From NCBI GenBank assembly GCA_949297205.1, contig CASFSH010000336.1:1-13542 (forward strand): a DNA stretch of 13,542 nt, given 5' to 3'. Numbering within the stretch: the first letter of the stretch is position 1; each line of letters starts with the position of its first letter. The notes beneath the pieces were generated by a model. The model worked only from the letters and a program-made list of their open reading frames with translations, was not told where the DNA came from and ran no database searches. Origin of the DNA: an uncultured Bacillota bacterium (GTDB taxonomy: Bacteria > Bacillota > Clostridia > UBA1381). Of the stretch, positions 1-5,876 are shown one piece after another. Both the position numbers and the translations under genes were made by a program.

Positions 1-1
1 C

Positions 2-1243
2 AGCCTAAGTTCCGCTTTTACAGAAGCAAGCAAAAACAGCAGTAACGCAATGATCGAATATTACAAAAAAGCCGCCGATCAAACAACCGAAATTTATGAA
101 GATCTTAATACACGTCTTATGAATTATGCCGCTTACCGTACCGAATACGAGGAATTAATGAACACCAAAAAGTTAAGAAGTCTTTATTCAAATGAATCCA
201 AGCGTCTCCAAATATTAAAAAGCAATCTTGATTATTATGACAGTTTAAGAGATCAGGACTTTGAAAGACTGAAAAACTCACTTGATTTAAAACTCATTTC
301 AGAAGAAGAATACTATACACGCCTTGCTGATTTAAGAGATACATATTTTGAGAAAGGTTCAAATGAATGGGCAAAATATACCATTCAAATTACAAAATAC
401 AACTCCGAAATAATTGAAGAACAAAAAGAACAATTAATAAATATGTTTGAGAATGTAAACTCAGAATATCTTGAAAGCTTCAATGCATTAATTTCCAAGC
501 AGGAAAATATGAAAGATAAATTAATGGGCATATCAGACATATACAATAAAATAAGTATTAACGGTGCAAAAGACGGAGAAAGCTACACATGGCTGCAATT
601 ATCAAATATTGATACTGAATTGGAGGCCTTGAAAAATTACAACGACGCACTATTAAATGTACAGGAAAAAGTAAATTCCATTTTTGATACAATGGATCTT
701 GATGAAAAAACAATTCAAAAAATGCAGTCTATGTTTTTTGAACAACTTGCCGAATTAAACATTCAGGATGCAACAGGTTTTTCAAATTATTTATCAAACA
801 TGGATACTACAAGACTATCGGACTACCTTACAAAATGGGTTGAAAAAATCAATCTGAGTGATGCGATTTCAAAAAAGTTATATTCTGATGAGGCTGATAA
901 TCTTCTTAATGCTTACATTCAAGATATGTCTGAAGCTTTTGAAAACGGTCTGGGAGAAATATTTTCTTCCGTTCCCGATTCTTTTTTTGAAACAGGATCT
1001 TTATCTGCATATCAATTCGGAAATGGTTTTCTTGATGTTATTGATGATATAATGACAAACATATCCAACGAAATAATAAAAAAAAGAGAACTGCTTATTC
1101 CTGATTTTTCATATGGACAAAGTTCAAACAATATAGTCAACAATTCAAATTACAACATATACGGCGCTTATGATATGGCACAGACTATTCTTGAACTTCA
1201 AAGAATTGAAAAAAGAAATAGAATGTTGGTAGGTGATGGCTAA
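2..1243 (+). CDS. Phage tail tape measure protein, C-terminal part (5' end outside window)
   Basis: The reading frame is open from base 2, in frame with the ATG at 50, and no ribosome binding site precedes that ATG. This is therefore the 3' end of a longer gene, not a complete 397-aa protein. The visible part is strongly charged and helical, with long stretches suggesting coiled coil (roughly residues 1-150 counted from the ATG at 50), no membrane segment and no enzyme motif. The end is Asn-rich (SSNNIVNNSNYNIYG) and followed by a helix (AQTILELQRIEKRNRM), a pattern common at the C terminus of siphovirus tape measure proteins. Such proteins fill the tail tube, set its length and help DNA cross the envelope. 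The assignment rests mainly on this composition and on the position directly before a Dit-like and a tail-hub gene. The stop overlaps the next ATG by one base (TAATG), so translation is probably coupled. Confidence 0.78.
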   Translation, partial: SLSSAFTEASKNSSNAMIEYYKKAADQTTEIYEDLNTRLMNYAAYRTEYEELMNTKKLRSLYSNESKRLQILKSNLDYYDSLRDQDFERLKNSLDLKLISEEEYYTRLADLRDTYFEKGSNEWAKYTIQITKYNSEIIEEQKEQLINMFENVNSEYLESFNALISKQENMKDKLMGISDIYNKISINGAKDGESYTWLQLSNIDTELEALKNYNDALLNVQEKVNSIFDTMDLDEKTIQKMQSMFFEQLAELNIQDATGFSNYLSNMDTTRLSDYLTKWVEKINLSDAISKKLYSDEADNLLNAYIQDMSEAFENGLGEIFSSVPDSFFETGSLSAYQFGNGFLDVIDDIMTNISNEIIKKRELLIPDFSYGQSSNNIVNNSNYNIYGAYDMAQTILELQRIEKRNRMLVGDG

Positions 1244-2082
1244 TGGAATTAATATACACCAGCGATATGGGGACACTAAGTTTATACGGCTCAGGTGGCA
1301 ATCAGTTTACCATATGCGAAGTTGACGGGCTTGAACCATGTGAAAAAACTCGTTCATTAAAAACGTATGTGGGAGAGGACGGCAGTTTTGAGGACAGTTC
1401 TCAATACACTTCAAGAACTATTACAATATCAGGAGATATTAAATCGAACAATGATTTTACACAAATTTTTAAAAAAGCTTCAAGAGTACTGTCAAAAAAA
1501 GGCATTCTTACTGTGGTACGAAACAATATTTTTAGACAAATAACAGTAAATTCCGCTTCAATTACAATTGGAAAGAGATATAACACATACTGTACTTTTG
1601 TAATTCAATTAATTTGTGATTATCCACATTTCAGGGACACACAAGTTTCTTTTATGTCAATTTTTAATTTATCAAAACTGTTAACAAGTACATCTACATT
1701 TCCTACTATTTTAAGTACAAGAACTTCTTCCGGATTGATCAACAATACCGGGGATTTAAAAATTTATCCGATAATATCAATAAGTAAAAATACTGACACA
1801 TCAGGTATCAATAACATTATTATAAATAATCTTACTACCGGGAAGTCGATATCTCTTGAAAAACAGCTTGATAAAAATGAGCTTATCACCATTAATACAA
1901 AAAACCGTACCATAACCAGCAGCAAAGACGGCAACATACTTTCTACTTTAGATTTTTATTCTTCATTATCGGATTTTTGGTTTGAATGCGGTACTAATGA
2001 AATTTCTGTTTCTATTGATGGTCTCTACTCCGACATTTTCGTTACGGCACAATATTATAATGAATACCTGGAGGCACTATGA
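1243..2082 (+). CDS. Distal tail protein (Dit-like, siphovirus tail component family)
   Basis: This 279-aa protein is the probable distal tail (Dit) component, which forms a hexameric ring joining the tail tube to the tail tip. The N-terminal half carries the pattern usual for the family: a short beta segment, an early GLEPCEKT stretch, then SRTITISGDIKS (about residues 57-68) and a late FVIQLICDYPHF segment (about 123-134). The C-terminal half (about 165-279) is beta-rich with short polar loops, like the galectin-like half of Dit proteins. There is no signal peptide or membrane segment. It starts one base inside the stop of the tape measure gene and ends with a 4-base ATGA overlap into the hub gene, so the three genes look translationally coupled. 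The order tape measure, Dit, hub is the standard siphovirus order and supports the call as much as the residues do. Confidence 0.8.
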   Translation: MELIYTSDMGTLSLYGSGGNQFTICEVDGLEPCEKTRSLKTYVGEDGSFEDSSQYTSRTITISGDIKSNNDFTQIFKKASRVLSKKGILTVVRNNIFRQITVNSASITIGKRYNTYCTFVIQLICDYPHFRDTQVSFMSIFNLSKLLTSTSTFPTILSTRTSSGLINNTGDLKIYPIISISKNTDTSGINNIIINNLTTGKSISLEKQLDKNELITINTKNRTITSSKDGNILSTLDFYSSLSDFWFECGTNEISVSIDGLYSDIFVTAQYYNEYLEAL

Positions 2083-3119
2083 CAGATATCAGAATCTATG
2101 ACTTTGAATTTAATCTTTTATGTATTATGAGTAATGTCGTTTCATCTCAATGGCACATACTCTACAACGGTATAGGGACATATGAAGGTCATTTCAGACT
2201 TAATGATTATATTTCCAATATTATACTTTCTAACAAATATATTGTACTTACGCAAGGAGACAATCAGGCTATCTGTACCGGAAAAATTGTTTCTAATGAA
2301 TTGACAGTATGCGGCAGAACAGTAAACTGGATTTTGACTAAAAGAATCAGACCCCCATTTAAAACAAAAGAAATATTCGGAGATAAATACACAGATCCGG
2401 AAACAATTTTATTCTACTGTCTGCAAAAAGGATTTACACAACCGCCTCAGACAGATGAAAATGGTAATGAACTGTCTGATACCATTGACGAAACACGCAA
2501 GATCAGTAATTTTATTTTGCCCGATCCCATTGGCGCACAACAACTTACAAGCCATTTCTGGAGAATTACTGCCCACAGTATTGCTGATCTTGTAAATGAT
2601 CTATGTGAAAAGCTTGACAGGGGGCATGAAGTTTTATTTGATATAAATACTCATTGCTGGAAATTTAATTTTATATATCCGAAAACAAATAATATATTAA
2701 TATCAAAGGAATCAAAAACAGCCTATGATTTATCTTATACCGAAGACCTGCTAAGCTTCTCCGATAACGGTTGGTACACCGAATATGACTCCGAATCGGA
2801 ATATGAACAAAATACGTGGCATCTTTTAAAAAACGGTAATACTTCCGGAATTTATTCCTGGGACAGTATTCTTGATGCCTCTGGAAAAAGCGAGGCTGAA
2901 GATGCACTTTTTAAGAAAAAATTTACCCAGACCATAGAAGCAAAGCTAAGAAATTTATCATTTCGCAAAGACTATAATCTCGGAGACATTATTCCTGTAT
3001 ATGCAAAATTTGGAAATTTTGAAAAAATGGACAAATATAAAATAACTGGTGTTAATATAAAAATAACTCCGACAGACAGTTATGAGGAACCGATACTTAC
3101 ACCATATAACAATTCATAA
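2079..3119 (+). CDS. Phage tail hub protein, ReqiPepy6 Gp37-like / Tal N-terminal type
   Basis: A 346-aa probable tail hub protein at the tail tip below Dit. The N terminus (MTDIRIYDFEFNLLCIM, about 1-17), the segment YNGIGTYEGHFRL (about 30-42), and the KIVSNELTVCGRTVNWIL to KRIRPPF stretch (about 69-93) fit the Siphovirus ReqiPepy6 Gp37-like family known from Gram-positive phages and prophages. A later NLGDIIPVYAKFG segment (about 300-312) resembles the end of the hub beta-barrels. At 346 residues it holds only the structural hub. There is no C-terminal extension carrying a peptidase or lysozyme domain, as many tail-associated lysins have. It overlaps the Dit gene by four bases (ATGA) and precedes the holin-like gene by 24 nt. 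Family assignment is from recognised pattern and gene order, not from a search. Confidence 0.75.
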   Translation: MTDIRIYDFEFNLLCIMSNVVSSQWHILYNGIGTYEGHFRLNDYISNIILSNKYIVLTQGDNQAICTGKIVSNELTVCGRTVNWILTKRIRPPFKTKEIFGDKYTDPETILFYCLQKGFTQPPQTDENGNELSDTIDETRKISNFILPDPIGAQQLTSHFWRITAHSIADLVNDLCEKLDRGHEVLFDINTHCWKFNFIYPKTNNILISKESKTAYDLSYTEDLLSFSDNGWYTEYDSESEYEQNTWHLLKNGNTSGIYSWDSILDASGKSEAEDALFKKKFTQTIEAKLRNLSFRKDYNLGDIIPVYAKFGNFEKMDKYKITGVNIKITPTDSYEEPILTPYNNS

Positions 3120-3130
3120 AATTTTAGATT

Positions 3131-3134
3131 GGAG
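3131..3134 (+). promoter_or_regulatory. Ribosome binding site deciding the holin-like start
   Basis: GGAG lies 9 nt before the ATG at 3144. It falls inside the codons that follow the in-frame TTG at 3129, so that TTG cannot be its start. The protein should begin at 3144. Confidence 0.75.
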
Positions 3135-3143
3135 TTAATTTTA

Positions 3144-3470
3144 ATGTTAAAACAAATACTGATTTTTATTTCCGAAAATTGGGCTCAATGGCTTACTTTA
3201 TCGGTATTCAGCATTTTCGGTATAGCTTACCGCAAGCTTTTAGTAGCTGTAAATGCCGAAAAAGCAAAAAATAAAGCAATGGCTCAAGGAGTTGAAGCTC
3301 TTCTCAGGGACAGAATCATCGACAACTACAATAAATATGAAAAAACCGGTTCATGTCCCATATATGCCAAAGAAAACGTTAAAAGAATGTACATACCGTA
3401 TCACAAATTAGGTGGTAACGACGTTGCAACAGAGCTTGTGGAAAAACTCCTTGAAATGCCTTCAAACTAA
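3144..3470 (+). CDS. Small phage holin-like membrane protein
   Basis: With the start at 3144 the product is 108 aa. It has one hydrophobic segment near the N terminus (about residues 12-32, ENWAQWLTLSVFSIFGIAY), then a basic, charged cytoplasmic-type helix containing AEKAKNKAMAQGVEALLRDR. It ends in a region with YHKLGGNDVATELVEKLLEMP. The combination of RDRIIxxYNxY, a PIYAxEN stretch and YHxLGGN is one I recognise from small proteins encoded next to lysins in clostridial prophages, usually annotated as holin-like. A holin would permeabilise the membrane to release or activate the endolysin. The single membrane segment and the position three genes after the tape measure, with the lysin two genes on, fit this. 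The function is inferred from position and topology. A tail-associated or regulatory membrane protein is also possible. Confidence 0.6.
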   Translation: MLKQILIFISENWAQWLTLSVFSIFGIAYRKLLVAVNAEKAKNKAMAQGVEALLRDRIIDNYNKYEKTGSCPIYAKENVKRMYIPYHKLGGNDVATELVEKLLEMPSN

Positions 3471-3476
3471 TTTTTC

Positions 3477-3507
3477 TGCAGCTTGATTTTCCCGCATCCA
3501 AGCTGCA
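3477..3507 (+). other. Intergenic hairpin just ahead of a phage gene's ribosome binding site
   Basis: Perfect inverted repeat TGCAGCTTG / CAAGCTGCA (3477-3485 and 3499-3507) with a 13-nt loop, in the 52-nt gap between the holin-like gene and the next phage gene. It ends three bases before the AGGAG at 3510-3514. No T-run follows it, so it is not a standard terminator. It could shield or expose the ribosome binding site, or mark an RNA processing or stabilising site. Confidence 0.55.
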
Positions 3508-3522
3508 TAAGGAGTGAAATAA

Positions 3523-4362
3523 ATGGGAATAAGTTATAAATTTATGGATGACTGTTCATACGGTGCCGACGATATTAATTCAGTTTTTTCCAAGCTTACC
3601 ACTCAGGGCGTATCCCTATTCAATTATTCGGATAATGACAATCCTCTCATCGATCTCAATACCGCCGTTAGCAATTTCACAACATCCGGAATAGAATATT
3701 ATAACACTGATTCATGTAAGTTGTCCTTTATTTCTCCGGATGAAGAAAATCCTTTCGGTACTTTTGAAATACTGCCCGGAAATGCTTTTATGTATGACGG
3801 CTCTATTATAACAATAGATGATAACAAATATGATATAACCGAACAGGTACATTCTTTAAGGCTTTTGACAAATGATGATATTTATGTGTATTTTTACCGC
3901 AATGTTCCATACAATTCAATTGATATTTTAGTAACAAATGATACATCGCAGCTGGAACTTCAGGAAACCGTGCTTCTCGGCATTATTGACTCTGAAAACA
4001 AAATAACAGACAAACGCAGTTTTGCAACAAGCAAAATTGCACCTTGTTCAGGTAATATAGTTCTCTTCGGCAAATATGATAAAGAGTTTCGTGTAATTCC
4101 GGCAAATACCGGAGCGGATAGGCTTCGTTTTACCATAAAAGATGTATTTCCCGGCGCAAAATATGTATTTATCAGAGATTTATGTCTTACAATTCAGGAT
4201 GTGAATACCGCTACCGGTGATGAACTCACATATACAGACTATCCCACTCAGCTGGCAACTGTTCATATGGCTGCAAACAGAATTGGAAATGATGTTCAGA
4301 TATGGATGTATACGATAAATGCATCAGTGTTATTTTCTTATCTGCAATATACTATATTTTGA
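3523..4362 (+). CDS. Unrecognised phage structural protein, possibly tail tip / baseplate
   Basis: A 279-aa protein that I do not recognise at family level. The start ATG follows an AAGGAG site (3509-3514) with an 8-nt gap. It begins MGISYKFMDDCSYGADDIN and alternates acidic loops with short beta strands throughout (for example GTFEILPGNAFMYDGSIITID, about residues 85-105). It lacks a signal peptide, a membrane segment and visible catalytic motifs. This composition is typical of tail fibre, upper baseplate or receptor-binding proteins. It sits between the holin-like gene and the endolysin, on the same strand, which argues for a late structural role even though most tail genes precede the holin. 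The C terminus becomes hydrophobic and aromatic (VLFSYLQYTIF). A role in host recognition is an inference from context only. Confidence 0.55.
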   Translation: MGISYKFMDDCSYGADDINSVFSKLTTQGVSLFNYSDNDNPLIDLNTAVSNFTTSGIEYYNTDSCKLSFISPDEENPFGTFEILPGNAFMYDGSIITIDDNKYDITEQVHSLRLLTNDDIYVYFYRNVPYNSIDILVTNDTSQLELQETVLLGIIDSENKITDKRSFATSKIAPCSGNIVLFGKYDKEFRVIPANTGADRLRFTIKDVFPGAKYVFIRDLCLTIQDVNTATGDELTYTDYPTQLATVHMAANRIGNDVQIWMYTINASVLFSYLQYTIF

Positions 4363-4373
4363 TCTTTTTAATC

Positions 4374-4380
4374 GAGGTGA
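4374..4380 (+). promoter_or_regulatory. Ribosome binding site deciding the endolysin start
   Basis: GAGGTGA ends 8 nt before the ATG at 4389. The longest in-frame start, at 4302, lies inside the previous gene and would add 29 hydrophobic residues with no binding site of its own. Confidence 0.8.
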
Positions 4381-4388
4381 CAAACAAT

Positions 4389-5045
4389 ATGAATATTTCC
4401 GATAAAAGAGAACTGCTGGTAACCAAAGCTCTTTCAAGAGAGAAAAAAAATCAATATTCTCAGGATATTTCCAAAAGAACACTTATTGAATCCGGTTGGG
4501 GTGATTGTTCCGGTACGTTATGGTACTGGTATTACAAATTATTTGATTTGGATATAGGAGCAAATACGCAAGCACAGATAAATTCAGACAAGGGTATACG
4601 TCTTAAATTAAATATTCAAAACGGCATACCAGATGAGTCTGTTATGGAAAAAGGGGATTTATTGTTTTTCCGTGGCAGTGACAACTCAAGAACCGAAGGT
4701 GTGGGACATGTGGAAATGTATATCGGTAACGGTAAAATTTTTGGTCACGGTTCAGGTATAGGCGGAACTGTAAAAGACATGAAGTCTTACTGCAGATCAC
4801 GTTTTAACACACCTTCTACGTCATTATTAAAAAACAAAGGACTTATATGTGTAAAAAGATTTCTTGGAGATGATATCATGAATAACATTACCGAACTAAC
4901 ATCTGTAAATGATATTGTGTGGGAATATGCACACAGGGGAATTATAACCGATTCCGAGCTGTGGCTTCAGAAACTTCAAAATGATTCCGACGCATACTGG
5001 TTAGCCCGCAAAGCTTTGCATTTTATCAGGCAAACAGAATCTTAA
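4389..5045 (+). CDS. Phage endolysin, NlpC/P60-type cysteine peptidase
   Basis: With the start at 4389 the product is 218 aa. It is a probable peptidoglycan hydrolase that opens the host wall at lysis. The NlpC/P60 (papain-like) signature is clear: the nucleophile Cys40 in GWGDCSGTLWYWY, the catalytic His107 in GVGHVEMYIGNG, and His120 in IFGHGSG as the probable third polar residue. EKGDLLFFRG (about 87-96) is the usual strand before the His. These enzymes normally cut within or next to the peptide stem, often at D-Glu to diamino acid bonds. The exact bond here is not known. Residues about 168-218 (TELTSVNDIVWEYAHRG to AYWLARKALHFIRQ) form a small helical C-terminal module, possibly for wall binding. 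There is no signal peptide, so release needs a holin, in line with the upstream holin-like gene. A terminator follows 24 nt after the stop. Confidence 0.88.
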   Translation: MNISDKRELLVTKALSREKKNQYSQDISKRTLIESGWGDCSGTLWYWYYKLFDLDIGANTQAQINSDKGIRLKLNIQNGIPDESVMEKGDLLFFRGSDNSRTEGVGHVEMYIGNGKIFGHGSGIGGTVKDMKSYCRSRFNTPSTSLLKNKGLICVKRFLGDDIMNNITELTSVNDIVWEYAHRGIITDSELWLQKLQNDSDAYWLARKALHFIRQTES

Positions 5046-5068
5046 TATAATATCTATACAAAGCAAAA

Positions 5069-5091
5069 CAGCCTGCATTTTCTGCGGGCTG
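5069..5091. terminator. Rho-independent terminator, probably bidirectional
   Basis: A nine-pair stem (5069-5077 with 5083-5091, one G-T pair) and a 5-nt loop are followed on the + strand by TTTT at 5093-5096 and more T after AA. On the - strand the stem is followed by TTTTGCTTTG. It lies between the convergent endolysin (stop at 5045) and the alkylation repair gene (stop at 5100), so it can end both transcripts. Confidence 0.85.
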
Positions 5092-5099
5092 CTTTTAAT

Positions 5100-5777
5100 T
5101 TACCTTATTCTATAACGTTTTAAGACTTCTTTTGTTTCGGCATCTATTCTATAACTTTCTATTGCCTTTTGTATTATTTTATTATTTATCCATTTATCAA
5201 ATTTATGTCCCTTTATATATTCAACAGTCATATCATACTGTTTTGCAAGTGCTGTTGCAAAATACCACGCAATCATCATGTTTACATAATATTCTTCGGA
5301 TTTTACCTTGCTAACCATCTCATTATATAAAGAATTAAAATCATCATCCAAATAAAATCTCATAAGAAGACCTATTGCATATCTTACGCTATATGGATAT
5401 TCCGATTTTATCCACTTTTCTATATATCCAAATAATTTTTCTTTATTTTTCTTAAATACCGGCGGAGCAAAAGTATCACAGGTAGCCCAGTTATCAATAT
5501 ATGGAAGAAATCTCTCAGTCTCAAATACAGCTTTATCAAAATCCTTAATCTTTTCAATCAAAAATGCATGAATATTGTTTTCTTCATAGTATTTATGCGG
5601 AAGTTGTTTTAAAAAATCTTCATATTCTCCTGTTTTATAAAATTCTCCGGCAATCTTTCGCAATAACGGTATTCTTACACCTATTATCAATTCCTTATTA
5701 ACTGTCGGTATAAGCTTGCAATGAAATTCCCTGTATTTTTCATCCTGTACTTTAAACAATTCTTCACGTATATCCAT
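5100..5777 (-). CDS. alkD: DNA alkylation repair protein, AlkD family
   Basis: A 225-aa cytoplasmic DNA glycosylase of the AlkD family, built from helical HEAT-like repeats. It should remove N3- and N7-alkylated purines and feed base excision repair. The family pattern is strong throughout: VRIPLLRKIA (about 34-43), NNIHAFLIEKIKDFDKA (about 67-83), LPYIDNWATCDTF (91-103), YSVRYAIGLLM (129-139), EEYYVNMMIAWYFATALAKQY (about 161-181) and the IIQKAIESYRI end (201-211). Trp97, Asp101, Arg132 and Trp171 appear to match the DNA-binding and catalytic Trp, Asp, Arg and Trp of Bacillus cereus AlkD; this matching is from memory. The ATG at 5777 is preferred over an in-frame TTG 24 nt upstream because AGGAGA (5785-5790) sits just before it. 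The gene has its own promoter and shares its terminator with the phage lysis module. It most likely belongs to the host chromosome, though it borders the prophage directly. Confidence 0.92.
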   Translation of the reverse strand: MDIREELFKVQDEKYREFHCKLIPTVNKELIIGVRIPLLRKIAGEFYKTGEYEDFLKQLPHKYYEENNIHAFLIEKIKDFDKAVFETERFLPYIDNWATCDTFAPPVFKKNKEKLFGYIEKWIKSEYPYSVRYAIGLLMRFYLDDDFNSLYNEMVSKVKSEEYYVNMMIAWYFATALAKQYDMTVEYIKGHKFDKWINNKIIQKAIESYRIDAETKEVLKRYRIR

Positions 5778-5784
5778 TGATATA

Positions 5785-5790
5785 TCTCCT
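5785..5790 (-). promoter_or_regulatory. Ribosome binding site deciding the AlkD start
   Basis: AGGAGA (read on the - strand) lies 7 nt before the ATG at 5777. It falls inside the codons that would follow the upstream TTG, which rules the TTG out. Confidence 0.8.
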
Positions 5791-5823
5791 GTCTTTATCA
5801 AAATTTACTGTTTTATAAAAAGT

Positions 5824-5852
5824 ATTATAACACAGGGAATTTTCATTTTCAA
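5824..5852 (-). promoter_or_regulatory. Sigma-A promoter for the AlkD gene, extended -10
   Basis: On the - strand, TTGAAA (5847-5852) and TATAAT (5824-5829) are separated by exactly 17 bp. TG-n precedes the -10 box, making an extended -10. The -10 box is perfect and the -35 box matches 5 of 6 positions. Transcription should start near 5817, giving a leader of about 40 nt before the ATG at 5777. The promoter lies wholly in the gap after the SLH gene, so the repair gene can be made independently of the exporter unit upstream of it. No repressor site or repeat is visible next to it, so expression may be constitutive. Confidence 0.85.
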
Positions 5853-5876
5853 GGATTTATTTAATATTTTATATTC

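Noticed and set aside
3477..3507. The hairpin before 3523 as a terminator
   Set aside because: No T-run follows the stem on either strand, and the next gene's ribosome binding site begins three bases on.
4302..4388. Longer endolysin start adding a hydrophobic N terminus that could mimic a signal-arrest segment
   Set aside because: It lies inside the preceding gene, has no ribosome binding site, and a strong GAGGTGA sits before the ATG at 4389.
4200..4400. Possible frameshift joining the 3523-4362 gene to the endolysin frame
   Set aside because: Both genes have their own ribosome binding site and sensible ends, and the endolysin is complete from 4389.
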